From NCBI GenBank assembly GCA_963082975.1, contig OY720347.1, forward strand, positions 32,505,398 to 32,569,397: 64,000 nucleotides of DNA, given 5' to 3'. Each line of letters opens with the position of its first letter. The stretch's first letter is position 1. Positions 46,854 through 59,750 of the stretch are shown piece by piece. Made by a program: the position numbers and the translations under genes. A model generated the notes under the pieces. That model saw only the letters and a program-made list of their open reading frames with translations, was not told where the DNA came from and made no database searches. The stretch is from Labia minor (lineage: Eukaryota; Arthropoda; Insecta; Dermaptera; Spongiphoridae).

Positions 46854-49276
46854 TATTATTTTTTAATCTTTTTCCAGATTCATAATAAGTATGATTTATT
46901 TTAATATATGACTTGTTTGTAATAATTATGTAACTTTAATAATTGATAATAATTGAAAGACATATTTATTCTTTAAAAAATTTTTATAAAAAAAAATCAT
47001 GAAGAAAATTTCTAAATATTATATTAAATTTTCTAAAATTTTAATAAATAAAAAATAATTCATTTCTTGCCATATTTATTTAGAGAGTTGAGTGAATGAC
47101 AACTCAATTTTATTCAGATGGTTTAGTTTTAAGTCAATTAATTCATGAATTTTAACTATTTTCTTTTTATTATTCATTAAATTTTATTAATTTAAATTAT
47201 ATATTTTTAAAATTTTTTAAATTTATGAGATTTCAACTCTCGCCTTTAATTTCAGCAGCTCAGCTTTATTACATTGAACTACTGAGAACTTGAGAAGTCA
47301 ATTTTAAAGGTTTTTTTTAAATAAATATTATGTATAAATATTAAATTTTTTTGAACATTGCCTGGCATAATACAATATTGTATACAATATAAATTTAAAT
47401 TACTATATTTTTTTTATTGGCTGTTTTTATTATAGTTTGAACAGTTTGTTCGCTTCAGAAATTATCAACAGTTTCTTGTAACAATATTGCATATTGATTT
47501 TGTAACAGAATTTAAACGATTATTAATTTATTAAAACGGTCTTTAAAAAAAAATTCTTAAAAATTATGTGATCTTAATTACTAAGGAAAAAAATATTTAA
47601 GAAATTATCAAGTCATGTTTCCTTTTGTTTTACACTGGGTTAAAAATCGTTATTCGTAAATATATAATTAAATTTTGTAAGTATGTTAAGTACAAGAATT
47701 TCCAATGATTAGATCGGCGAAAAAGTGAACGAAAATAATAACTTAGCGCTTATCTAAGAAAGGGATCTTAAGTTCTAAACAACGAAAACCCTCTGGAATA
47801 AGCTTTAACTCTTGACGAGGCCAAGTGGGCCCCTCGACAAACATCGAAAATCCTTCTCACACCAACAACCCAACAACTCCTAGCTAACTATTAAATCAGT
47901 AAAAGCGAAAGTACAAAATAAATCGATTAACTTCTCAACAAATCAAATTTCCAAGATAGTCCATGTCTATGTACAATTTCAAGTAATTTCACATTCTCTA
48001 ATAAATTAAATTTAATCTAAAAAAATAATATCTTAATTAAAGGAATTTAAAAAAATTAATTTAATTAATAAAAATTGTATTTCAAAAAATGAAAGCTAAA
48101 TAATTTCAACCTCACCAAAAAGAAAAAATTTTGAGTTACTATAATAACCTGTTTCATCTGATTAGAATAGAAACAAGTTCGTTTGTTACAAAGTAATTAC
48201 TTTGGAAGATAAAAATGTCTATATAAACTTGTAATGTCAGAATACTTAAGACAAGTTTAGATGAAAATACTTTTTTTTAGAAACGAATGGAATAATTTTG
48301 TTAGTCTTATGTGCGCGCCCAGTTTTTACTTTACTTTTCCCAACTTTCTATTAGATCTTCCGACTTCAGTTGGCCTTTTGCCTTTACTAATTTATCAACT
48401 GACAACATATATCACAACTTAAACAAAACGAAGGTTTGTAGATTATATGAAAATCTATCTATGTCTTTGATGATACTGAACCCTAAACTGCAATAACCAA
48501 ATTTCTCAGATCCACCTCCATCCAATAATTATCCTTTCTTATTTCCCCTACAACTTTTTTATATTGTTAGCCTATTAAGTCCTTGATTTAACCACCGGCT
48601 GTTACTTAGTAATTAAGTTATTAATTTTATTATTGCTAATATTTATATATTTATTTTATAATTTTAAAATATTTGTGCTTGTGAGAGATATAAAAGCTAC
48701 AATATAAAATAAACAGACAAATTTTGATAATATTGTTATATTCTACATGTTTTTTTACAAATTATTATTAGAATATTACTCAGAATTTAAAATGATTTGC
48801 ATATACACTTATTTATGTAACATGACCTGGAAAATGTTGATATAATTTTAATTTTTTATATGTCTGTGTGTTTCTCTGGAAATTGCTGGACCGCTTACTA
48901 TGAAATTATTCCATATTATTCATATATATTGATTTTCGATCATAACAAAAAGTTTTACAAATAACTAATAAAAAAAAATAGAAATTAATTTTTCACAATT
49001 TCATATGAAGCTCCGGATTGCTTATTTGATGCCTTCTTCGACTCAGTGAACCTTTTTTAAACGCGTCCATACATGATTCACAGAATGAAAATAAAAATAT
49101 TAACATTATTTCTAGGAATTCTCATCCAGAATAAAATATATTTATTTCTATTTTAATTTCTAATATTTAATCAAAGATCATTTAAATATGAATGTTTTTT
49201 TTATACATTAAATACAATTATTACTTAGCTTATTTTTAAATTATTATTATAGTATTATTATATAGTTATTTTGTCT
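46854..49276. other. AT-rich intergenic DNA, nothing firm
   Basis: A tRNA-like SINE scrap may lie at 47228-47295 on the minus strand (B-box-like GAGAGTTGAAATCTC). A somewhat GC-richer patch at 47700-47890 (AGGCCAAGTGGGCCCCTCG) and a 61-codon frame at 48311-48496 were not recognised. Confidence 0.45.
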
Positions 49277-49284
49277 ATTTCAAT

Positions 49285-49399
49285 TAGGGTGACCAAACGT
49301 CCCGGTTTTCCGGTTTTCGGGTCAGTCTATTGTCCCGGTTTTTAAATATTTAGGTCTTACAATCAGTTATTTTCGATTTTTCGAAATATGGTCACCATA
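49285..49399 (-). mobile_element. hAT-type MITE, family D copy 2
   Basis: A 115-bp element with ends TAGGGTGACC and, read inward, TATGGTGACC. Flanks ATTTCAAT (49277-49284) and ATTTCATT (49400-49407) match at seven of eight bases. Its left half (CAAACGTCCCGG) corresponds to the right half of copy 1, so the two copies are in opposite orientation; the interior has lost about 70 bp. Confidence 0.8.
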
Positions 49400-49589
49400 A
49401 TTTCATTAGATATTAAAAAAAATATTCATCATTATGTTTAATATTTTTATTTTGTGATTTCATATTGATAAAAAATGATATTAAATAAACAAATTAAAAA
49501 AAATATTATCAAATTTTTTTATACATATAAATAATCAAATTAAAGTATTTTACCTGTTATAATATATGGGAATGATGTGTTAGTAAGGA

Positions 49590-49705
49590 TTTTGGAGAAC
49601 CAGAATAGATTTAGAATTAGATGAAAGTGGTTTTGAATGGGAACGGTTGGAGGATTGTGGTCCTTATTGCCCAGGACCTTCAAATTCTGAATTTCACAGA
49701 TTTAG
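49590..49705 (+). pseudogene. LINE extreme C-terminus with (GATA)n-like tail
   Basis: One frame reads RLELDESGFEWERLEDCG, resembling the end of LINE ORF2 proteins (the W-x2-L-x-D-R/W region), followed by an ATAGATAGAGAGAG tail. It is related in layout to 30661-30935. No catalytic part remains. Confidence 0.45.
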
Positions 49706-49951
49706 ATAGATAGAGAGAGGGGGAGAGTCAGATACTAGCGGCTAATACCTACTATAAGTAAAAAACTAAATTTATAATTTGAGTCCATGTTTTGGAGTTA
49801 TATTCCATATTACAAAGCAAAGTTTAACTAACATAAACGTGTTATTATATGATAAGAAAAAAAAATCTTAATTCTATAATAAATTTTTGATTTATTTCTT
49901 AATTTATTTTATTTAGTATTTGTTCTTTATTTATATTAAAATTAATTATCT

Positions 49952-50660
49952 ATGCGCGCGGCAGTGCGCCGGCCAAGTTCCAGCAAGCCGCGCGCATGCC
50001 GTAAGTATATTTACACGAATGGTTTGGAGTCACTTTTGACCCCCCTGTATCTCAGTGCCTATTGTAAGTACAAAGATAAAATTTTATCTACGTAGTCATA
50101 TACTAGAACTAAAGCAGTATGCCAAATTTCATAGTTATAGCTTCAGTAGATCCTGAAATATGACCCTGTGAAAGTAGCTTATTTTGGAACTGATTCACTG
50201 ATTGGTCAACAAAATTCTTAGGGTATTTCCAATTGTCCTAGCGCTATGAAATTTGACATACAGGTCGTGTGTTATAAGTAGGTTAACAAAAAATTATGAA
50301 ATTTAAGAAATCGGTCAAGCTTGAGTTGTTATAATCGAATATCAATGCGATTTTAACGAATTCAAACGAATTCATTGGTTTTGTCAGAAACTAATCAAGC
50401 TAGTACTTCGAAATTTGGTACACCGATATTATTCACAGTTTGTAGATTTCTTTTAAAATTTCGTCAAAATCGGTAAACCGGAAGTGGTACTTTACCTACA
50501 CTGGTTGCGTTTACCTTTCAAGTAAAGTACCAGTTTGCTTCGAGATATTAGCTTCATATTTTGTATATAGATTTAAAAATATGAAAAAAATTCAGATACC
50601 AAATTTCATCATGATCTGACTACCGGAAGTGACATTTTACCTATACAAGTAGCGTTAGGT
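49952..50660 (+). mobile_element. Unclassified HINE-like element with GC stem
   Basis: Opens with an 11-bp perfect inverted repeat ATGCGCGCGGC / GCCGCGCGCAT around a 24-nt loop (49952-49997). The body contains phrases typical of the A family, GGTAAACCGGAAGTGGTACT and CAAATTTCATCATGA, plus several CAAATTTCATAG-like repeats, but no GTCY tract. The right boundary is a guess: the last shared-looking motif is CGGAAGTGACATTTTACC, near 50635-50642. Confidence 0.5.
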
Positions 50661-50998
50661 GTAAATTATAAATATATATAATAGTGTTAAACCATTTTAC
50701 TTTATAATTTAAATTAATGTTTGTTTATTTTTATTGTTATAACTTAACAGTTTCTATATAATTTTCAATTAATATTAATAGTTCAAATTATTTATTATTC
50801 AATACAAGTTGGAAATTCAGAACTATAAAATAAAAGAATAAATAAAATTATTATATTTAATATATAAACAAATATAATTTTAATTTAAAAAAATTTGCAA
50901 TTTTTTTAAACACAAAATTACTTCAAAGGCTAAGAATGGACGCGGGCGCGGCACAAAAAGGAAAAAATAGGAAGCTTTCTTAAAAAAAAAGTATTGAA

Positions 50999-51999
50999 AT
51001 CTAATCAAAAACATACCTGTTAAAAAGGGGGCCAAGTTCCTATCGGCTATTTGTTTGCCTAAAAAAGGGTTCAAATCCATCCCAATGCCAAGTTTAGATG
51101 CATTTCAAAATCATTCATAATCATTTTTATCAACAGCCTGATCCACTGGTAAACATTTGGCATTCCAAAGAATCGCCACCACACCCAGTCCTCCGCCTCC
51201 TGCATCCAGGCACGCCACTTTATTCACGTCAACGGTCCATCTGGCCGAAATTCACTTTACCATACACCCAACTTAAAATATGGTATAGTTGTTAAAATAC
51301 GTAGGTACATGGTTTAAAATATCTAAAATTATAATACTTAGAAATTTGAACTTGGCAGGTTTTCGTACTGTACGTAACACTAGATTAATTGTATAATTAT
51401 ATTTTTATTATTTAAATATATAAATTAACCTGCTAATTCTAAGTATTAAAATTGTAGATATTTTAAACCAAGTACCTACGTATTTTAACAACTATACCAT
51501 ATTTTAAGTTGGGTATATGGTAAAGTGAATTTCCGCCAGATGAACCGTTGACGTGAATAAAGTGGCGTGTAGTGTGCCTGGATGCAGGAGGCGGAGGACT
51601 TGGTGTGGGACTGAGTGTTTTGTACAGCACGAAAACCTGCCAAGTTCAAATTTCTAAGTATTATAATTTTAGATATTTTAAACCATGTACCTACGTATTT
51701 TAACAACTATACCATATTTTAAGTTGGGTGTATGGTAAAGTGAATTTCGGCCAGATGGACCGTTGACGTGAATAAAGTGGCGTGCCTGGATGCAGGAGGC
51801 GGAGGACTGGGTGTGGTGGCGATTCTTTGGAATGCCAAATGTTTACCAGTGGATCAGGCTGTTGATAAAAATGATTATGAATGATTTTGAAATGCATCTA
51901 AACTTGGCATTGGGATGGATTTGAACCCTTTTTTAGGCAAACAAATAGCCGATAGGAACTTGGCCCCCTTTTTAACAGGTATGTTTTTGATTAGATATT
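50999..51999. repeat. Large inverted repeat, about 375-bp apparently identical arms
   Basis: Left arm 50999-51373 and right arm about 51623-51999 are reverse complements with no mismatch found by eye. The spacer of about 250 bp contains a further inverted, slightly diverged copy (51483-51600) of an inner segment of the arm (CCTCCGCCTCCTGCATCCAG through AAAATATGGTATAGTTG). Each arm encodes the same 65-codon open frame, on opposite strands, which I regard as incidental. The source element is not recognised. Confidence 0.85.
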
Positions 52000-52010
52000 A
52001 TTTACTTTTA

Positions 52011-52593
52011 TTACTATCTCGCCAGAGATAGTATTGCGATCACGAAAATTTACGATGTCGAGATTTTGATGTTTTTATACGTTTTGAAGGTTCCTGAATC
52101 ATTTTCACTAAGATTGAGAAAAATGCCTCTCCCTCTGTGTGTGCATGTAGACAAGATTACGCAAAAACGCTTTGAGCTAGAATCATGAAATTTGGTATAT
52201 GGGCATTATTCAAAATTCGTAGTTTTCTATCAACTTTTGAGAAATGTAGCTTAACTGGAAGAGGACCATTACCTACCACGTTTTCATTTTTTTCCTCTAA
52301 ACTGACCGTAAAAATAAAGATATATGTTTGATAGTTTTGCACATGATTAAAAATTGTATAAAACTGCTATATATAGAATTTCAGCTTGATTGAATCGCTG
52401 AAAGTACTGGAATTAAATTTTTAACACGCGCCAACACGTGACGTGGTGCCATCAACAATGATCCAAACATGCGCTGGTTTAATACATATTATTATTAATT
52501 TTAATTTATAATTTATAATTAATTAAATTTAATTTAAATATAATATATTAATCCAATTCAAATTGCGAGATAGTCGAGTGGAGACACTCCAGC
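52011..52593 (+). mobile_element. HINE-like element family B, copy 3
   Basis: Plus-strand copy starting TTACTATCTCGCCAGAG and ending GCGAGATAGT, hairpin GAGTG-GAGA-CACTC, CCAGC. The microsatellite is a remnant (CTCTCCCTCTGTGTGTGCATG). It begins 12 bases after the large inverted repeat. Confidence 0.8.
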
Positions 52594-52942
52594 TTTTATT
52601 TTTATATCAGTTTGGTATATAAAAATATAGAGGGTATCTTAATTGGAATCGGAGATAATGTAGTGTTTATATTATAAAAGATGTATATTCCGATAATTTC
52701 GACATATTTATATTCACTTGTGGCCTGTCCATTTCGATCAAATATATTCTAGTATTTTATTTTAGTTTAGTTTAAATTCAAATATAATATGCTTATATGT
52801 GTACACCATAAAGCGTAATAACTTTTAATGCATTTGTTTTTTGTTTTAATTTTTTTTTTCATTTTTCGTTGAATTCATACAAGTTAAAATAACATATTAT
52901 TTTTTCAAATTATATTGGTATGTTAATTTTATGTAAATATAA

Positions 52943-52992
<50 letters not shown>

Positions 52993-53395
52993 AACTTTCT
53001 AAAAAATTTATTTTTGTTTTTCTACTCTTATAGATAGTATATATATTATAAGCGTGTAGATAAATGTTATTTAGAAAATTATATAACCAAGTTTTGAACA
53101 TCTGCGAATATGTACCTGAACATATATAATAATTATAAAAACTTAATTTTATTCCTAAAATAATCAAAATAATAGTAGATATATGTATATAAATTTAATA
53201 TTACTGAAGCATAGTGCCATTGTCGAGCTATAGTTGTACAATATAGAGTATATGAAATTTAACATATTCTTTTTAACATTCCAATAGTATTAAGAATGAA
53301 TTTTAAATAAATTTATACACTTTGTATTACTTACATTTGAAGATATTAACTTTTACGAGGTCCACCTTGCCTACATGACCAAGAAAAAAGAAATA
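52594..53395. other. AT-rich DNA with a (TA)n tract
   Basis: The TA dinucleotide run spans about 52944-52986. No gene is supported. Confidence 0.6.
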
Positions 53396-53492
53396 TTATC
53401 CGTTGTACTGATCATACAACACTTTTACCTCCCTTATCCGACTTGATAGTTACTGTCCTTTAGTAAGATATACAAAAGTCAGAGGTTTTTTT
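53396..53492 (+). mobile_element. SINE family 1, 3' part
   Basis: Plus-strand tail of the family: TACTGATCATACAACAC, CCGACTTGATAG, CTGTCCTTTAGTAAG, TACAAAAGTCAGAGG and a T-run. The head and body are missing. Confidence 0.6.
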
Positions 53493-54008
53493 CATTATAA
53501 CTTTTTTAATTCATAAAACACCTTTTAAAAAAGAATTAAAAAACAATAAAATAGAAATATATGAATTTTATAACATGGATTTAATTATAATTTAATTTAA
53601 TAATATATATTTTATTCAAAGTGATTCTTTCTTTGAATGTTTACGTATTGGATAATTAGTTATTAAATTTATCTCGTAAATGTTACGTTCATGCATACTC
53701 CCTGGAAAGTGGATTTTAATCGATTTTATTGATATTACCGCCTGACACAAATAGAGATACCCTTTCCATCCACAGATACCATTTTAAATGAACATGCAAT
53801 TCTCAAGGCCTCATTCACTCATGATATGTCAACACACCTGCTTTTCTTTTACTCGAAATTATTACATATATATTTCAGCTGAGATTTATTAATAAATTTT
53901 TTGTCAAAAACTTTAAATATATATATATTATTCTAACTAAACTCTCTACGCTTGTAACTTTTAAAATAATACCTAAATAATGTTTTATATAATATACATT
54001 GACCAATG
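53493..54008. other. AT-rich spacer, nothing recognised
   Basis: No signal supported; long minus-strand frames here are antisense to, or run out of, the adjacent LINE. Confidence 0.5.
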
Positions 54009-55055
54009 AAAGGACGTATTTGCATGTTTTGGTGATTATGAGAAAGCCTTTGACAGGGTACAACACACCAGACTGGATGAACTTCTTTGCGAAGCTGGAG
54101 TGGACGATAAAGACGTCAGGACTATAAAAAATCTGTAATGGCGACAATACGCCGTAGTCAGAGTAGGAAAATCCACAACACCGGGAATTGAAATACAAAG
54201 AGGAGTCCGTCAAGGATGCATTCTCTCTCCCCTTTTGTTCAATCTCTATGCTGACAGAATTTTTAAGGAGGCCATGGAAGAACTGGATATAGGGGTGTAA
54301 ATAAATGGCGTACCAATTAGTACAATTAAATATGCCGACGACACTGTAATCCTGACTGAAAACATTGAAGATCCCCAATTGCTTCTAAATAATTCTCAAA
54401 TCGGAATTAAAGCGGCCAAAACAAAATTTATGGTCTTCAGGAACGTGTGGGATCCTTTAGGTATCTCGGTTGTACCATAAATGCATAAATGACCAGCTAA
54501 ACCCAGATATCGAAATCAAATCTAGAATTGAGGCTACGCGATCTGCTTTCAATAAAATGAGATCCTTCTTCTACGATGACAATCTAAATCTCAAATTACG
54601 ACAGAGATTGGTCAATTGGCCCATTCTCTTATATGGGGTGGAGGCATGGACACTCAAGGTCAGTACAATAAATCGCCTGGAGGCCTTCGAGATGTGGATC
54701 TTCAGACGAATGCTGAGAATTCCCTGGATCGAGAAAGTTACCAACAATGATGTCTTGAAAAGATCAAACACACAGCGAGAACTCATCAACACTGTGCCGG
54801 AAAATCTCTTATCTTGACCACATTTTAAGAGGTAATAAATATCACCTTCTTCAAATGATTCTCAAAGGGAAAATTGAAGGTCGTCGTGGAATAAGGAGAA
54901 AACAACAATCTTGGTTAAGAAATATCAAGGAATGGACCGGCATGAAGAGTGTGGGAGAACTGTTCCGAGCGGCGGAAAACAGGGATATCTTCGCCAGAGT
55001 GATCGCCAACGTCAGGGAGACCAGACAAGGCACTTAAAGAATAATAATATACATT
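54009..55055 (+). pseudogene. LINE reverse transcriptase, 5'-truncated and broken
   Basis: Begins inside the RT domain at KDVFACFGDYEKAFDRVQH (motif A), followed by GVRQGCILSPLLFNLYADRIF (motif B) and KYADDTVILTENIED (motif C, catalytic YADD intact). Next come the KTKFMVF block, a thumb segment (MRSFFYDDNLNLKLRQRLV, YGVEAWTL, FEMWIFRRMLRIPW), and the C-terminal segment LRGNKYHLLQMILKGKIEGR with SWLRNIKEWTGMKSVGELF, ending at a stop at 55035 and an (ATA)n tail. Stops near 54136 and 54298 and frame changes near 54415-54480 and 54790-54840 inactivate it. The upstream endonuclease is missing. This LINE is distinct from the RTE-like copies at the window ends; clade not assigned. Confidence 0.85.
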
Positions 55056-57833
55056 AATATAAATTGATGATTTATTTATTTATTTAAAAAATAAAATAAT
55101 TAATTCTTAAAGCCAACATTTATGAATAATACTAAACAAACGACAATGAATTAGTTTGTATTTGTATTTGTTATATTATATATTTTTTAAACGATTTCAA
55201 ACTTTTAAAAAAAATGCAATTTTTGTTCTGTTTTTATATAAAATAAATTATTAAATGAATAAAAAAGTTTTAGAAGTGAAAAAAGGAATAAAAATTAAAT
55301 TTCTTTGAATTATAATTAACGAAATATATATTTTAGCATGCAAATTATTATTTAATCTTAATTATTGAAAAGAGTGTTTTTGAATTCACCATTTTTCAGG
55401 TCCGAAAGTCATTTCTTGTATATATATATAATATATATTATATATATATATAATAAAATCCTATATATATATATATATATATAACAATACAATGACGTAA
55501 CTAGAACTTTGGCCGCCCGAGGCCTTCTCAAATTTGCCACCCTTTCTATGTCGATCAAATGTTTTTTTATAAATAAATGAATGTAAATAAATATAGACAA
55601 ACTATAGATGCAAACTTTTATAATTATTTAAGTCAAAAGAAATTTACGAAGGCCGCAGTCAAAATACAATATATCCCTAATTTACAAATCAAAATTACCA
55701 TTAAATATTTTATATTTATATACCTACATTATAAATCAATAATTTTATTTATTTTGGGTAAACAAATTGTACATTTGGTGAATGTAAACATATTTATATT
55801 ATTTAACTTTCATTGTATTGTAATCACTTTAATTATAATTTTTTGTTCTTTGATCAAGATCGGAAATATTTTTTTTACCATCTTAAATTTGTGAAGTTAA
55901 TTTAGCAAAAGTTAGATGATTTTGTTATTATAATAATTATATGTTCTTAACTGGAAAATTTGTAAATCGGATACATTAAATTTATTCATCTGCATTGCGT
56001 TTTTATACTATTATAGAATTTTAACACAAATTTAAAATTTCATAAAAACTTTTTTGTTGATAAGAATGATACATATCTATTTATTTGTTTTAATCATGTT
56101 TGTAATGCTTTATTGAATGTATGCATATGTAATATGAAAATTTCGTAATAATATACAGTCGTTGGTATTGTATAATAAAAGCAAATAAAATATGACCTAA
56201 TAATAAATTAATAGTATTTATTATACTTGTCAAGATGTTCCCTCTATATATCCATATATTTACATTAACCAACTTTTAATTTCAAAGTTTTAGATGGAGA
56301 ATTAGTTATTTTAATTATACTAATTTATTAAATCTTGTTAAAAGCACCGGTTCCCATATGAATTGAACTTAAATAATATGTGAATAGAATAAAATAAAGA
56401 TGGCATATTAATTTTAATTTTTACTTTCACTTATTAATATGAATGTTTATTAAGTTAGTTGTATGATTTATTGAGCGATACTGAAAACATTGTATACCAC
56501 TTTTAGAATAGAAATTTTTCGTTATATAATTTCATTTGAAAGGATTTTTAATCTATTGCTATTATTGAAAGATATAATTTATTTTAAATGAATATTAAAA
56601 TTAAAATATATAATTTGTTAATAGAATTTTATTAAATATTATTTATTGATTTTAAGTAAATGTGTAGCATGATCTTAAGAATCGAGAATGGTGTAAAGAA
56701 AAGATTACAACTGACAAGTTTAGACAATAGAAAGATAAGTATTAAGGAATTAGGAGAAGATAGGGAATGGATGGAGAAGTAGACTGTATTATAAAAAATC
56801 TTATTAAATTTAGCTATTTATTTAAATAATATTGCAATAAATAATAATTTATTAAATATATTTTTAGAATATGGACATTTTTTTTCTGTTCCCAATTGTT
56901 AATTAATTTAGATTTAAGAGACTTAAGTAATATAATAGTTAATCTATTAATAATAAATTATAATAATAATAATAATCTACTTATACATAGTTTATTCTTA
57001 AGATTCTCACATATTATATATAATATTTATATTGAATTTGTATATTTCTTATGAGCAATTAACATATATATATGACAATTTTAATATGTTTAGATAAAAT
57101 CCCCTTACAAATAATTTGTTTTGTAAAAAATACACCAAAAAAATTATAATATTTCTATCTTTTTTAATTATATTTTGTAGATATTCTTTCATTAAAAACA
57201 AAATTAGGTAATATTAAGCACAAAATTTTTATTAACTTTGATGTTATGTCATATTTTATACATATTTTAATAACAGAAATGTTTAGATATACATTAAAGT
57301 CCCACTTTCATAGTGAGAAAAATTTGGGCACCTGAGCTGGAGTTGTATAAAACAACCTCCCATAAATATTTATAGATCATTAAAAAGAAAATTTGTGGTT
57401 GCATAAGCTTCAAACATCACGAAATAAATCTTGACACGCCACTGTCTATATTAAAAGAAATGTTGTAGATCATAAATCAATAATATTTATTTTAGTATGT
57501 AATGTAAAGTGTTGTTAAAATATTAATTAATCAATATAGAGATTATCCAAATTCTAAATTATTTTATGTTGGTATATACTTAATTATCTATTCAGGAGTT
57601 TAAATCATCGAATTTATATTATTATATATTAATAATAAAAATTACCAATTCCTCGGATTTTGTTTCTAGATGGTCATAATTTACTATTTACAATCACTGG
57701 TTAAGTATTTTTATAATTTGGTTTATTTTTTTTATTTTTATTATATTTATTTATTTTTTTTCTTGTTTATTTGTTGTTCACGCCCGACGCGATAAGACGA
57801 TAAAGTCTATATTAATATTAATAATAATATATA

Positions 57834-57873
<40 letters not shown>

Positions 57874-59455
57874 GAGTAGATAAATATTCAAGTTGTTTTG
57901 ATGTTGTGTTGACTTTTATTTACACTTCTTAGAAAAAATACTAAAAATAAATGATAGTTAGTGAAAAAAGCACTTTATAAAATTTCTCTATGTCCGAATC
58001 AATCTATTGACTTTCTTTTCAATAGGAATAGAGAGAGTGGTACTGATCCTTGTGGAATATTAAATTGGAAAAATAAAAGAGAACGTTGGGTAGAATGAAA
58101 AATTGAAAATAAGAAAAAAATATAGGTCGAAGATGGTGATAAGAGTGAGAACAAAAGACACTTTTGGAAATAGATACAGAAAAAAAACGATGATGACACC
58201 CATGAGTTACATCAATAAAGGATACCTTGCAAATTTTAAAAGAATGGAAGTAGAATAGTGCGACAACACCAAAGAATAAATGAAAAAAAGGACAAACGTG
58301 GCCTTTAAGTTTTTGCTGTTTTTTTTTTCACTTGTGGAAAATATTTACTAGGGGAAAAATATTCGATTGGATTAATAAGTCCACTCTTATATATGGGATT
58401 AAATAAACTACTAGTTTTAGGATAGTCTGAATCGATAATTGAATTTTAAAAAAAATATTTTCGATCCTATACTTCTATATGACGCTACACATTCTGGAAG
58501 ACTCACAACTTCGTGGTTCCATGGTTCCCCGCGGTCACGACCTAGGCCCGGTATAGGTATTTTTCTCTTTCTGGGATATATGTAAACGAGATTCATCTAT
58601 CAAAATTGGAAAGTTCTTTGAAATAAAACATAGAGGTTTCTAAAGATGTAAATCAAGCTATAGTTTGAGAGGTCCCGTTGTATTGATCGTACAACACCTT
58701 TACTTTAATTTAGGAGGCAACCGACTTCATACTATGTACAGAAGAGAGCGTTTTTATCCTTTTATGATTGAATCAGCACGACACGAAAGAAGTGTTGATT
58801 TACTAGCAATACAATTTAGAAAAATATTTTCTTTTTTATTTCTTTTAGAAATTAATTAAACTTTCCTTTATGAGAAATTAATTCATGTTTGAATTGATAT
58901 TCTCGAATATTTAAACGTAGTATTTGATGTACTAAGAAACACTTAATTAAATTAGAAATAATAAAATATCATTAAACTTTTTATAATTTCACACATATCA
59001 TAATATTAATCACAGCATTTATTACATTTATTTAGTTCTCTTCTCAGAATAGATTCATGTTAAATCTTACTTATTTATAATTTATATGATTTAACTAATT
59101 CAACACATTCTTTTCAACTGAAACTAAAATACATATAATTTAAATTATTTTAAATTATTTTTAACATTTTAAAAGAAAACTCGGAAGGATATGTGAGTAT
59201 CAAGTCTCTTGGCGGACATTGGAGGGGAAAATATAAAATTATATTGTAGTTTATATTTTCCTATTAAGATAGCTCAGGTGTGTTGAGTATTTTTTCTTCT
59301 TCCCTAAGATGGGAAATTTTAAATATTTTTAAGATATTCTCAACTTTTATAAATATATTATAATTAAAACACATTCTGTTTTATATTTTAGTCGAAAAAA
59401 GTACTTGGTTTTTTAAATTGACATTGGAGAGACATAGGTATTTGTGATTGAAAGG
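55056..59455. other. AT-rich intergenic DNA with TA tracts and scraps
   Basis: (TA)n runs lie at about 55418-55482 and 57834-57872. Around 55490-55550 the sequence GGCCGCCCGAGGC followed by TTTGCCACCC looks like a transposon end, but no partner was found. A possible LINE scrap lies at 56664-56785. CGTACAACACCTTTAC at 58686-58701 resembles SINE family 1. A mixed-composition patch at 58485-58565 was not recognised. Confidence 0.5.
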
Positions 59456-59472
59456 TATTACTTAAATATAAA

Positions 59473-59750
59473 AATAAAAACTTCTGACTTTGTACGTCCT
59501 ACGCAAGGACAACGCCTATCAAGCCGGTTATATCAATGAGGTGTCCTATGATCAGTAGACCAGGTCCTCTCAATCTTTACCTTGATTTTCTTGTTAGGAG
59601 GCGCTATCAAGTAGCTTTTCCCCAATGTTGTTCCCGGATGCTGGGTTGACTTCGTCCCAGCTAGGGAAATTCCCTTGCCAGGCCCGGGATTTGAACCCGG
59701 GACCATGAGAGTGTGAGGCAGGTTCGCTACCCGCACACCCAATGCTGCCT
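59473..59750 (-). mobile_element. tRNA-derived SINE, family 1, full length with 17-bp target duplication
   Basis: Best copy of the family. On the minus strand it starts with a tRNA-like head GGCAGCATTGGGTGTGCGGG, an A-box-like GTAGCGAACCTG and a B box inside CCCGGGTTCAAATCCCGGG (a well-paired T arm). The body follows (GGGACGAAGTCAACCCAGC, TACTGATCATAGGACACC), then the tail GTACAAAGTCAGAAG and a short T/A end. A perfect 17-bp direct repeat TATTACTTAAATATAAA flanks it (59456-59472 and 59751-59767). The B box and A box would drive RNA polymerase III. The head does not fold as a full tRNA, so it is not a tRNA gene. Confidence 0.9.

Noticed and set aside
51098-51295. 65-codon frame present identically in both arms of the inverted repeat (also 51700-51897)
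   Set aside because: Identity is explained by the DNA duplication; no domain, no start context and no sign of coding selection.
53875-54378. 167-codon minus-strand frame, the longest outside the gypsy element
   Set aside because: It lies antisense to the RT motifs FDRV and YADD of the LINE at 54009-55055.
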